64,000 nt of DNA from Planctomycetota bacterium (GTDB lineage Bacteria > Planctomycetota > UBA1135), in contig PAHY01000063.1 in NCBI GenBank assembly GCA_002705055.1, positions 106,631 to 170,630 on the forward strand, given 5' to 3'. Positions 28,201-35,157 of this stretch are shown one piece after another. The notes under the pieces are model-generated. The model did no database searches. It was given only the letters and a program-made list of their open reading frames with translations, and was not told the DNA's origin. Made by a program: the position numbers and the translations under genes. Numbering within the stretch: position 1 is the first letter of the stretch; every line of letters starts with the position of its first letter.

Positions 28201-28848
28201 GACGGCGAGACTTATCTCGACGGCCCGATCAAGGAGATCATCGAGAAGCGTCGGCTGAAGGAGATTCGCCGCTTCGCCCCCGAGCTGCCGAAGGCGCGCA
28301 AGCTGGCGCAGGCCGGCATGCTGGCCCAGGCCTGGAGCACGATCCGCCCGCTGGCCGAACTCGACGCCAGCTTCTCGCCGACGGTGCAGGCCGCCCGGGA
28401 TCTGCGTGACTTCCTAGAAGGCGCCGGCGCGCAGCTGCTCGCCGAGGCAGAAACGCAGGCTGCCGAGGGCTATCCGCTGCGCGCGGCCGCGCTGCTGGAG
28501 AAGGTCGCGACGGACTTCCTGGGCACCTCGACCGGCGATCTGGCTGCGGGCCGTCTCAACGACCTGCAGCGCGACGACGCGTATCGCGAAGTCAAGCGGG
28601 CCTGGCGCGCGATGGACAAGGCCTGGAAGAGCGCCGAGCGCGACAAGCCGGCCGCCGAGATCCTCCCGGATCTTGATGCCGCCCTCGCCGAGAGCGAGCT
28701 GGCAGAGATCCAGGTGATCCGCGAAGCGCTGCGCGCCGCGCTGTTCCGCGACGGCAACCCGGGCTTCATGGAAACATGGAGGCAGCTCTCTCCTGAGGGC
28801 TACCTCCAAGTGCGCCTGGAAGCGCTCGCCGCCGAGCTGGCCGACTAG
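25198..28848 (+). CDS. Exported 1216-residue fusion: TPR, DUF1570-type HExxH domain, DUF1080-like lectin fold, thioredoxin-like domain
   Basis: The protein starts with a signal peptide (MKLLSLLALLPLLGSLP). Regions in order: TPR-like helices (about 20-190); a DUF1570/gluzincin-type segment with LFHEAAHQFVSL and WLNEAYASFFEG (HEAAH near 320, downstream Glu in NEAY), a plausible zinc peptidase site; more TPRs (about 510-660); a DUF1080-like concanavalin-type sandwich (about 665-840) with GFGLITGTGKVSYRDLRFL; a thioredoxin-like domain (about 870-1010) whose active-site region FWSKAQEDAIP has no cysteines; and a helical C-terminus. It is the last gene of its operon and shares CTAG stops with the convergent neighbour. 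Function unknown. Confidence 0.72.
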   Translation: MKLLSLLALLPLLGSLPTPVATNGGDPFIEKYLSTAERHRAEGDAVQARAAVERALERDDKHLGCLKILAELAVEGDDLDTAAWAYHRWLQVVESAEKLPVSRSERKAVLEALALVDERAEDFRSLTDDHLKELHKLAKAHAKRGRLHSALEVYAEILLIDVFNAEARAAVKNIRRTGGEDVAVEDAFAGAGDPTEGLDPEWLAEENAKHEEWENAWTKETDNYRYRTNAGFLVLQTSSIAMEQMNRAYRKFFRFKEDGGATPKIEVRVYKNRDEYLEYNNLPENDWTGGFFNGSTVQTFLGGPSGQETIRQMYGTLFHEAAHQFVSLTGRGGVPGWLNEAYASFFEGTTILSNGSVRWNQVPTHRLFPLARRMEQGWMTGPSDGVRDEAGEWATPTTAPTLRILVENQYQWGPPWYAPTWGVVYFLYNLRDEDGKLIYRDTLNEYYYSGARSVGLDQRVEHFENVVIKGAPLSPVEDIEGLNELWRDWILELRDIQLGKTAARKSNFDYGLAALARGETDEAVDFLEEAFLHTPEDPEVLWKLAGALENTDAEDRAAAMYLQFVRELELRGLTEDERYPIAKEKLTELDPLFSAHAKLKRKMLEEGLELAKSYRDRDLPLMALEIARRMSAQFSLPEALDFYIEIASETGRSLARWKVAYNELDLEGWSGSEHYGAYGRMLVADVKDDGATGRAADQIFTADLTYDAAFDGDYSLEAQLRFDEGATIAGLTFGRKDANTTHAVILHPSGFLDISTKDGGTWTYRDHRSVNLPGEWQTLRIDLVGKTLDVYLNNRYIRSIEMPSRDSVQGGFGLITGTGKVSYRDLRFLARDPYDPAARIERELALAKVASSEIARPEGTFTGFAPPAFHEDLRWLQGDAVTLEELHGAPAAIVFWSKAQEDAIPTGAYYAHLAKTYAEFDMKWVVVIGGEHKPAQIQAMLKEHPMPGVHVAYDTNFEFYKSAHVVPGGWGLPRILVLDVDGKVTWEGDPGLIPGRGWKDGDGETYLDGPIKEIIEKRRLKEIRRFAPELPKARKLAQAGMLAQAWSTIRPLAELDASFSPTVQAARDLRDFLEGAGAQLLAEAETQAAEGYPLRAAALLEKVATDFLGTSTGDLAAGRLNDLQRDDAYREVKRAWRAMDKAWKSAERDKPAAEILPDLDAALAESELAEIQVIREALRAALFRDGNPGFMETWRQLSPEGYLQVRLEALAAELAD

Positions 28849-30578
28849 CCTTCGCTCAGCTTGACCTTCGGCTGCTCCGCGAGCGGCTTCAGTTCCTTGT
28901 CCGCGAAGGCGGGGAAGTCCTCGGCAATCCGCGTCGCGCGGAACAGGGACCAGGGCGGAATGCCGCCCCCGCGGCGCTGCGGCCGCTGCTGGCCGTCGCC
29001 CTGCTGGGCACCGTCACCGCCATCACCCTGCTGCGCGGGCGGCGGTCCGGGAGGGCCTCCGCGGCCAGGAGGCGGCCCCGGGGGACCTCCGCGCCCCGGA
29101 GGAGGTCCGGCTCCCGGAGGCGGTCCGGCGGGACGGTCGCCGGCGCGCGGCGGGCCGTCGCCGTCCGGCTTGGCCGCGTCGGCATTGAGCGCCGGCTTGC
29201 CCTGGCCCGGCGGGTTGATGAGCACCGGGTCCCCCCACGGCGACAGATACTCCCAGACGATCTCGCCCGCGGGAGTGACCTCGAAGACGCGGCCGTCCGC
29301 CCCTTCGCAGATCAGCGTGTGGCCGTTCGGCAGCCGCTGCGCGCCCGAGATGAAGCTGGAGTAGAACTCGGTGTTGTCCGCGCTGCCATAGCGCCAGATC
29401 GGCTTGTTCGGCAGCAGGTGACCGTTGTCGTCGAACTCGAGCTCCTTACCCGCCTTGAAATCGGCGAAGGCGATCTCGTCGACGCTCGACCACGGATCGC
29501 CCGGGCGGCCCTGTCCGTTGTTGTAGACCAGGATGTTCCCGGCCCCGGGGAGGCCCGGGTCGATGAACTGCGCGTCGTGCTGGAAGAACAGCTGGCGATG
29601 CTCCAGGCCGCCGCGGCCATAAGCCTGCGGGTGGCCGTAGCGGAAGACCAGCCGGCCGCCCCGCCCAAAGTTGCCGCCCTGGTCGGTCGCGGCCTCCGCG
29701 GTGGTGGTCGAGTGGTCGATCACCCAGAACTCATTGAAGCGCCGCACGCTGATGACGATCAGATCGCGCACGGGGTCGTAGTCGATGCCGTTGGAGTGCA
29801 TCCAGTCCGAGGACCCGCGCACCTGCGGGCGGCCGTCCTGATCCGGGCTGAGGTAGCCCAGCGCGATCAGACGCTTGCGCTCTTCCTCTGTGAGCTCCTC
29901 CTTCTCGCCTTCGCCGTTGATGTCAACGCGGCCGGGGTCTTCCCAGATCTCGCCGTAGGCCGGGCCGTCCTCGATGCGGTTCTGCACGATGTGGTCCCAG
30001 GTATTCCAGCGCCACACTTCTTCGCCGCCGCGCGGCATGGTGCGCTTGATCTCGATGATCGAATCCGGCCAAAGGTTGCCTTCGCCGAGCAGCGCCGGGT
30101 CCTTGCCGTGGGCCAGCGCGACCTCGCGCTCGATCTCATTCCATTCGATGAAGAGCAGATTGCCGTTGGGCATGACGGCGAAGTCGTGGTGCATCAGCTT
30201 CTCGGCGTCGTTCCACTCCATGCTCCAGAGCAGTTCGCCATCCCAGCTCCACTCCTCAAGGATGCCGCCTTCGCCGCCCCCTTTGAAGGTCGGGTTGTTC
30301 TGCGGACGCGCGGCGCGGAACAGATTGCCGTTCGGCATCAAGTAGACCGAATTGCCGGGCGGCAGATCGTGCTCCCACATGTGGACGACCTGGCCGTCCA
30401 TGTCGAGCAGGAAAGTCCGCTTGTCCATCAGCGGACAGATCAGGGTGTAGCCGTCGAAGGCCGCGTCCTTGTGAATCGTGATGCCGCGTTCGGGTTCGGG
30501 CGCGGCATCCGGGGCCGGCTCTTGCCAGACGGGCATCGCCAGCACAGCGGCCAGCATGGAGGGGGGCAGCAGGATCAT
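28845..30578 (-). CDS. Exported arylsulfotransferase-like beta-propeller protein with Pro/Gly-rich insert
   Basis: A 577-residue exported protein (signal LPPSMLAAVLAMPVWQ). It has arylsulfate sulfotransferase (ASST)-type propeller repeats: GYTLICPLMDKRTFLLDMDG, VHMWEHDLPPGNSVYLMPNG, LMHHDFAVMPNGNLLFIEW, SDWMHSNGIDYDPVRDLIVI and GHTLICEGADGRVFEVTPAG. The catalytic His cannot be assigned with certainty. A low-complexity insert of Pro, Gly and Gln (about residues 475-540) separates the last propeller strand from the closing segment LFRATRIAEDFPAF. TAGGGT lies 9 bases before the ATG; GGAG also lies four bases before it. Confidence 0.75.
   Translation of the reverse strand: MILLPPSMLAAVLAMPVWQEPAPDAAPEPERGITIHKDAAFDGYTLICPLMDKRTFLLDMDGQVVHMWEHDLPPGNSVYLMPNGNLFRAARPQNNPTFKGGGEGGILEEWSWDGELLWSMEWNDAEKLMHHDFAVMPNGNLLFIEWNEIEREVALAHGKDPALLGEGNLWPDSIIEIKRTMPRGGEEVWRWNTWDHIVQNRIEDGPAYGEIWEDPGRVDINGEGEKEELTEEERKRLIALGYLSPDQDGRPQVRGSSDWMHSNGIDYDPVRDLIVISVRRFNEFWVIDHSTTTAEAATDQGGNFGRGGRLVFRYGHPQAYGRGGLEHRQLFFQHDAQFIDPGLPGAGNILVYNNGQGRPGDPWSSVDEIAFADFKAGKELEFDDNGHLLPNKPIWRYGSADNTEFYSSFISGAQRLPNGHTLICEGADGRVFEVTPAGEIVWEYLSPWGDPVLINPPGQGKPALNADAAKPDGDGPPRAGDRPAGPPPGAGPPPGRGGPPGPPPGRGGPPGPPPAQQGDGGDGAQQGDGQQRPQRRGGGIPPWSLFRATRIAEDFPAFADKELKPLAEQPKVKLSEG
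29035..29145 (-). repeat. Low-complexity Pro/Gly repeat coding DNA
   Basis: Short near-repeats of a GGCGGTCCGGG/CCTCCG type encode PPG, GRGG and GPP units inside the arylsulfotransferase-like gene. The reading frame is kept throughout, so it is a coding low-complexity insert. Confidence 0.7.
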
Positions 30579-30651
30579 GGTGCTCCAACCCTAGCGTGCC
30601 GTCGGAGGTTTCGGCACGTGCAAGGGTGAACGCATCCTTGCGGATCGCGCG

Positions 30652-31521
30652 TCAGGAGATCCAGTGCGAGACGTCAAAGAGCAGCCAGCGCCCTGCTTCT
30701 TCGCGAAAACACAACTCTGCGCCCTGAAAGGGCCCGGTGGAGACACCCAATTCGACATCCCACTCGGGCAGGGCCGCATCATCGCCGCGTCCTGAGCGCA
30801 CCTCCGTCAACCGAGTGGAGTTCCCCGAGCGCAGCACGCCGAGCCAGCCTTCCCTGTGTTCAATCGAGTCCCAGGGAAGCTCCACGTTTCCGATGGAATC
30901 GACCTCCTTCCGGCCGAGAGCCTGAAACAAAGAAAGCGCGCGCGCTGGGGTGATGTCCCCCGAGGTGGAGTACTCCCAGACATGGTCTCCGGCCCGAAAG
31001 TACTGCACCGTGCGCACATCCCAATAGGACGGGGATGCCCAGAACTCCTGCGTCGCGCGCCACGCGCCCCGCTTCTGCGGCGGCCAGTCCGCATCCTCGT
31101 CCTCCCAGCCATCATTGCTGACCATCAGAGTGCGGTGGGTCCGTGTTCCGGTGACCGGGTCTTCGAGCGCAGGCGCTTCGACCCGCACTCGCCAGAGCGT
31201 CCCCGGATGGGAAAAGTTGCCCGCGACGAGACGGGCGGGCTCCCGTAATCCAAACTCTGCCGCGACCGCGAGGATAGCATCGACGTCGCTCGGGCTCAGC
31301 TCCACTCCGTCACGCACCTTCACCTCGAGTTTGTCGCGCGACCAGGGAGCTCGCTCGCGCGGCTCGTAGCGTGGCGGGCTCCACGCCGCCAGATCCGACT
31401 CCAACTGCGAGCCGGCCTCAAACTCGGCGCTTGGCGCGGGCGCTGGATTGGGCGCCGAACCGTCACAGGAGGCCGCGCCGAGTGTGACCACAAGAAGAAG
31501 CCGAGTGCCAGTCGCTCGCAT
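30652..31521 (-). CDS. Lipoprotein of unknown function
   Basis: A 289-residue lipoprotein (MRATGTRLLLVVTLGAASC, lipobox Cys at 19). The body has a short helical region (SPSDVDAILAVAAEFGLREP) and beta-rich segments (GTLWRVRVEAPALEDPVTGT, GDHVWEYSTSGDITPARAL). I do not recognise the family. TAGGCT ends exactly 6 bases before the ATG, so the mRNA may be leaderless. The start region lies inside a nested inverted repeat. Downstream the gap to the next gene's start is 73 bases. Confidence 0.6.
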   Translation of the reverse strand: MRATGTRLLLVVTLGAASCDGSAPNPAPAPSAEFEAGSQLESDLAAWSPPRYEPRERAPWSRDKLEVKVRDGVELSPSDVDAILAVAAEFGLREPARLVAGNFSHPGTLWRVRVEAPALEDPVTGTRTHRTLMVSNDGWEDEDADWPPQKRGAWRATQEFWASPSYWDVRTVQYFRAGDHVWEYSTSGDITPARALSLFQALGRKEVDSIGNVELPWDSIEHREGWLGVLRSGNSTRLTEVRSGRGDDAALPEWDVELGVSTGPFQGAELCFREEAGRWLLFDVSHWIS

Positions 31522-31546
31522 GATGCGAGCCTAACCGGCACTCGGC
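31500..31546. repeat. Nested inverted repeats over the start of the lipoprotein gene
   Basis: An outer 10-bp inverted repeat (GCCGAGTGCC at 31500-31509, GGCACTCGGC at 31537-31546) encloses an inner 8-bp one (GCTCGCAT at 31514-31521, ATGCGAGC at 31523-31530, one base between). It covers the ATG and the TAGGCT hexamer. The RNA could fold into a long hairpin followed by a pyrimidine run, so it could stop lat transcripts or control the lipoprotein gene. Confidence 0.5.
31528..31533 (-). promoter_or_regulatory. -10-like hexamer for the lipoprotein at 30652-31521
   Basis: TAGGCT on the minus strand ends exactly 6 bases before the ATG, inside the nested inverted repeat. Confidence 0.45.
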
Positions 31547-31567
31547 CATTTCGGTTCGAAGAACTTC

Positions 31568-32902
31568 CTACAGCGCCTTCAGCGACTCCGCGGTGAGCTC
31601 GAGGCACTTGTCGGTGTCGGCGTCGGTGATCGCGAGGTGCGGGCGGAAGCGCACCGTGCGATCGCCGGAAGATAGGCCGATCAGGCCGTGCTTCATCATC
31701 TTGTGCAGCAGCGCATTGCGCTGCGCGCCGTCGGGCATGTCGAAGGCCATGATCAGACCCTGGCCGCGCACGTTGCTGACGCGGTCATCGCCGTCGGCGA
31801 TCTGCTGCATGCCTTCCAGCCAGCGCTTGCCCTGCGCCGCGGCGTTGTCGGCCAGCTTCTCGTCGCGGATGACCTCGAGCACGCGGGTGGCGCGCACCAT
31901 GTCAACCAGGTTGCCGCCCCAGGTCGAGTTGATCCGGCTCGACTTCTGGAAGCAGTTGTCCGGCACCAGATCGACCTTCGGGCCGGCGACGATGCCGCAC
32001 TGCTGCGACTTCTTGCCGAAGGCCCAGAGATCCGGCTGAATGCCGTATTGCTGCCACGCCCACGGGGTGCCCGAGCCAAAGAAGCCGGTCTGCACCTCGT
32101 CGACGATGAACAGGCAGTCGTACTTTTCGCAGCGCGCCTGCAGCGCCTGCAGGAACTCGGGGCGGAAGTGACGGTCGCCGCCTTCGCACTGAATGGTCTC
32201 GATCAGGATCGCCGCGATGTCATCGCCGTCCTTCTCGAAGGCTGCGTCGATCATGGCCAGCGCGCAAGCCTCTTCGCCGATCAGCTTCTGCAGCCCTTCT
32301 TCGGTGATCGGAAACTCGATCGCCGGGGCGACGCAGCGCGGCCAGTCCTGGAACTTCGGGAAGTAGTCGACCTTGTCCGGTAGCGTGTTGGTGAGCGACA
32401 GGGTGTAGCCCGAGCGGCCGTGGAAGGCCTTCTCGAAGTGCAGGATCTTGTTGCCGACGTCGTACTGCACGCCCTTGGCGCGGTTGCGGCGGATCTTCCA
32501 GTCGGTCGCGACCTTGATGCAGTTCTCGACCGCCAGCGCGCCGCCGTCGATGAAGAACATGTGCTTGTAGGGCTCGGGGATCGCGATCTCGCCCATCGCC
32601 TGGACGAACTCGGCCATCTCGGTGGTGTACAGGTCCGAGTTGGCCGGGCGGTTGACGACGGCGTTCGCTGCCTTGGCCAGGAACTCTTCGTTGCGCAGCG
32701 CGGGGTGGTTCCAGCCAATCGGGGTCGAGCCGAAGCAACCGAAGAAGTCGAGGAACTCGCGACCGGTGCGGCCATCAACCAGAGTCGCGCCTTGCGAGCG
32801 TTCGAGGTCGAGGACGAAGGGATAGCCGTCGACCAGGATCCACTTGCCGAGGCTGTCGTGGACTTGATCGGGCGCGATGCCGGGTTGGATGGCGGTGGTC
32901 AT
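31568..32902 (-). CDS. lat: L-lysine 6-transaminase (lysine epsilon-aminotransferase)
   Basis: A 444-residue class III PLP aminotransferase of the Lat type. Signatures are FFGCFGSTPIGWNHP, FIDGGALAVENCIKVATDWK, FHGRSGYTLSLTNT, the Asp of LFIVDEVQTGFFGSG, and the PLP lysine in WAFGKKSQQCG (about residue 296). It transfers the epsilon amino group of lysine to 2-oxoglutarate, giving aminoadipate semialdehyde. The start overlaps the upstream ALDH-like gene as ATGA. In other bacteria a full aldehyde dehydrogenase often accompanies this enzyme; here only a short ALDH-like protein does. Confidence 0.9.
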   Translation of the reverse strand: MTTAIQPGIAPDQVHDSLGKWILVDGYPFVLDLERSQGATLVDGRTGREFLDFFGCFGSTPIGWNHPALRNEEFLAKAANAVVNRPANSDLYTTEMAEFVQAMGEIAIPEPYKHMFFIDGGALAVENCIKVATDWKIRRNRAKGVQYDVGNKILHFEKAFHGRSGYTLSLTNTLPDKVDYFPKFQDWPRCVAPAIEFPITEEGLQKLIGEEACALAMIDAAFEKDGDDIAAILIETIQCEGGDRHFRPEFLQALQARCEKYDCLFIVDEVQTGFFGSGTPWAWQQYGIQPDLWAFGKKSQQCGIVAGPKVDLVPDNCFQKSSRINSTWGGNLVDMVRATRVLEVIRDEKLADNAAAQGKRWLEGMQQIADGDDRVSNVRGQGLIMAFDMPDGAQRNALLHKMMKHGLIGLSSGDRTVRFRPHLAITDADTDKCLELTAESLKAL

Positions 32903-33450
32903 GTTGCTTCAGGGTGCGGGGATGAATCGAGCTGGCCGTCGGCGTTGAGGTGATGGATCGTCACGGAGCCGGTGAGCGCAGCGAGGATCGGTGCGGCCGC
33001 GAGCTGGGCATCGTAGACGCCGAGCAGCGGGCCGACCGGGGCCTGGGCCTGAGCCAGGCGAGCATCCGCAGGCAGGTGGACGAGCAGCGTGGGCGCGTAG
33101 GCGCGGCGGCCGGAGGGCAGGCCGCCGGCGAGCAGCGCGGCGCCCTGATCGACGGCCCCGAGGACGGCGGCGTGGACCGCGCTGGGGTCGGCCACGGTCT
33201 GCGCCGAGGCCGCGAGCACGCGGCTGCGCAAATGGTCGATCAGCGCCGGCGCCACCCGAGGATGGGCCCAGACCAGCGCCGGAGCGGCCAGGCTGGGGAG
33301 CCCCTGCCAGGTGCGGAAGATGGTCTCCGCCGCGGTCGCGGCGGGTGGAAAAGAGCCGCTCTCGCCCACCAGGAAGACGGGGCGCGCCGGAGCCGCCGGG
33401 TGCGCCGAGGCACCCGAATCGGGGGCGGAGGTATCCTGAGCGTGGGTCAT
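32899..33450 (-). CDS. Short aldehyde dehydrogenase-like protein, probably degenerate
   Basis: A 183-residue protein that looks like part of the ALDH catalytic/C-terminal region: SLAAPALVWAHPRVAPALID aligns by eye with the segment around the catalytic Cys, and GAALLAGGLPSGRRAYAPTL with the later GG...PT block, then QAPVGPLLGVYD with EEvFGPvl. The catalytic cysteine is replaced by Ala, and the N-terminal NAD-binding domain is absent. It is coupled to lat by ATGA, which suggests descent from an aminoadipate semialdehyde dehydrogenase partner. The start (ATG at 33450) shares a CATG with the longer rnpA start; the frame remains open upstream. Confidence 0.55.
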   Translation of the reverse strand: MTHAQDTSAPDSGASAHPAAPARPVFLVGESGSFPPAATAAETIFRTWQGLPSLAAPALVWAHPRVAPALIDHLRSRVLAASAQTVADPSAVHAAVLGAVDQGAALLAGGLPSGRRAYAPTLLVHLPADARLAQAQAPVGPLLGVYDAQLAAAPILAALTGSVTIHHLNADGQLDSSPHPEAT

Positions 33451-33895
33451 GCAGAGCAAATCGCCGCGCGACGCCGCAGCCGAAAGGCCGGAAGCCCGGC
33501 TGCGCCTGCGCCACCCCCCTGCCTGCCACATGCGCAGCAGCCGGGATTTCTCCCGAGTCTACCGCACGGGGGTGCGCGTGCGCGGCTCCCTCATCTTACT
33601 CGTCGCGGCACCGTCTTTGAACCCCGGGCCTCCCCGCCTGGGCCTGTCGGTCGGCCGTAAGTTCAGCAAGAAGGCGGTTGTACGCAATCGCGCCCGACGC
33701 GTCTTCCGCGAAGCGTTCCGGCTGGCGCGCCCGGAACTACCGCCGCTCGACCTGGTGATGATCCCGATGGGCCCGCCGCGCAGCGATTTCCGAACTCCTG
33801 CCGCGCGCGCCGAGCTGATCGAGCTGGCTGCCCGGGCGATGGAGAAATGGGAACGCCGGGAGCAACGCCCCTCGCGGCGGGAGCAGCGCGGATGA
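33449..33895 (+). CDS. rnpA: Ribonuclease P protein component
   Basis: A 148-residue form of RnpA: SSRDFSRVYRTGVRVRG, LGLSVGRKFSKKAVVRNRAR and RRVFREAFRL are the conserved core with the RNR motif. It binds the RNase P RNA to mature tRNA 5' ends. From an internal ATG at 33530 the product would be 121 residues, the usual size; the longer start at 33449 gives a basic N-terminal extension and has TATCCT 11 bases upstream. I cannot decide between them. No rpmH gene lies upstream, unlike the common arrangement. The stop overlaps yidD as ATGA. Confidence 0.9.
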   Translation: MQSKSPRDAAAERPEARLRLRHPPACHMRSSRDFSRVYRTGVRVRGSLILLVAAPSLNPGPPRLGLSVGRKFSKKAVVRNRARRVFREAFRLARPELPPLDLVMIPMGPPRSDFRTPAARAELIELAARAMEKWERREQRPSRREQRG

Positions 33896-34131
33896 AACGC
33901 CTCCTGCTTCGCATGATCGGCTTCTATCAGCGCCGGATCTCCCCCGCCTTCGGCGCGCGCTGCCGCTTCCATCCCAGCTGCTCCAGCTACGCCAAGGAAG
34001 CGATCGAGGTGCACGGCGCCTTCAAGGGCTTCTTCCTGACCCTCTGGCGCCTGCTGCGCTGCCAACCGCTCTGCAAGGGCGGGTATGACCCGGTGCCATT
34101 GCCCAAGACATCAAAGCCGAGCGAAAGTTGA
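33892..34131 (+). CDS. yidD: Membrane protein insertion efficiency factor YidD
   Basis: A 79-residue protein with the YidD signature RISPAFGARCRFHPSCSSY followed by KGFFLTLWRLLRCQPLCKGG, including the conserved cysteines. It assists YidC-dependent membrane insertion from the inner face of the membrane. It follows rnpA by ATGA overlap and overlaps the next gene by TTGA. The yidC gene that normally follows is not here; two YcxB-like membrane proteins take its place. Confidence 0.93.
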   Translation: MKRLLLRMIGFYQRRISPAFGARCRFHPSCSSYAKEAIEVHGAFKGFFLTLWRLLRCQPLCKGGYDPVPLPKTSKPSES

Positions 34132-34652
34132 CGAACGCCGAGTGGATCGAGGATGAGATGTCGCGTCGCGAACGCGTCGATCTCGCGATGCAGATGCTGC
34201 GACCTCTGGCCACGCCCGTGCGCGGCATCGCCATCCTCTTCCTGCTGGGTATTGTCCTCGTCAAGAAGCTCGACCTGCAGGATGATCCCGCGTCGATGTC
34301 CATTTTGGCTGGGTCACTCGCAGGGTGCGGCGCCTTGGCCTGGTCCGCCGACCGAAAACTCACGCGCACTTTTCAAGGTCAGAAGCTCGATCGCCTCGTT
34401 CCGCGATGGCCCGTTCGTGTGCGCTATGAAATCGATGAGCACAGCTTGACCGCGCACGGAGAGCTCGGAGACCGCACGACCCTCAACCATGAGCAGATGT
34501 GTTCGGCGCGCGCGGTGGGCGACTTTCTGGTCCTGCAGTACGCCGGCCTGATCACGATTCAGCTGCGCCGAGATCGGCTCACCCCTTCCTTCCTTGCCCT
34601 CCTCCAGGGTGGCGCACCTCCCACCCTGAACTGGCCCGATGTTGGAGTTTGA
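34128..34652 (+). CDS. Membrane protein with YcxB-like domain (first of a pair)
   Basis: A 174-residue protein starting with TTG that overlaps the yidD stop (TTGA). Two predicted membrane helices (VRGIAILFLLGIVLV near 33-47 and MSILAGSLAGCGALAW near 57-72) are followed by a soluble domain of about 90 residues (VRVRYEIDEHSLTAHGELG, LNHEQMCSARAVGDFLVLQY) that resembles the YcxB-like domain of unknown function. The next gene has the same layout, so the two may be tandem paralogues forming a heteromer. Confidence 0.6.
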   Translation: MTNAEWIEDEMSRRERVDLAMQMLRPLATPVRGIAILFLLGIVLVKKLDLQDDPASMSILAGSLAGCGALAWSADRKLTRTFQGQKLDRLVPRWPVRVRYEIDEHSLTAHGELGDRTTLNHEQMCSARAVGDFLVLQYAGLITIQLRRDRLTPSFLALLQGGAPPTLNWPDVGV

Positions 34653-35157
34653 GATCGAGCGCACCTTTGACGAAGCGCTCGCCTCCGCCAAGGCGAAGCT
34701 TCGGGACGACCCCCTCGTCCGCAGGTGGCGTTGGAAGTATCGCGTGATCTTCCCGCTCGCGGCAGCGCTGATCCCGTTGATCCGCAGCGTCGTGGTCGAA
34801 GACACGGCAGAGGCTCAGCTTCGATGGGCCGCTCAGGTGATCGGCGTGGCGATCCTCGTCTCCTTCTGGGTGAGTTCCGAGTACCGCTCCGTGGAGAAAT
34901 GGCGGACCTTCTTGGTGGGATCACTGGGCCCCTGGCCGCGCACGGAGAGATTCGAGATCCGTGAAGAGGGTTTCGCCGTGGTCACTCCCTTCGCACACTT
35001 CTTCCGCCCCTGGAGCATGCTTTCATCCGTGCAAGAGCATGCCGGCGGAATGACGCTTCATTGGCAACTCGGCGACCCCACCGATTTGCCCAGCCGATGC
35101 CTCACCTCGGAGGTAAAGCAGGCGCTCGCCCGAGCTGCCAACCTCGACCTGACCTAG
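34639..35157 (+). CDS. Membrane protein with YcxB-like domain (second of a pair)
   Basis: A 172-residue protein with two membrane helices (KYRVIFPLAAALIPLIRSVV, RWAAQVIGVAILVSFWV) and a C-terminal domain (RFEIREEGFAVVTPFAHFF, FRPWSMLSSVQEHAGGMTL) of YcxB-like type. It starts inside the previous gene (14-base overlap). It ends tail to tail with trpS through a shared CTAG stop. Confidence 0.6.
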   Translation: MLEFEIERTFDEALASAKAKLRDDPLVRRWRWKYRVIFPLAAALIPLIRSVVVEDTAEAQLRWAAQVIGVAILVSFWVSSEYRSVEKWRTFLVGSLGPWPRTERFEIREEGFAVVTPFAHFFRPWSMLSSVQEHAGGMTLHWQLGDPTDLPSRCLTSEVKQALARAANLDLT

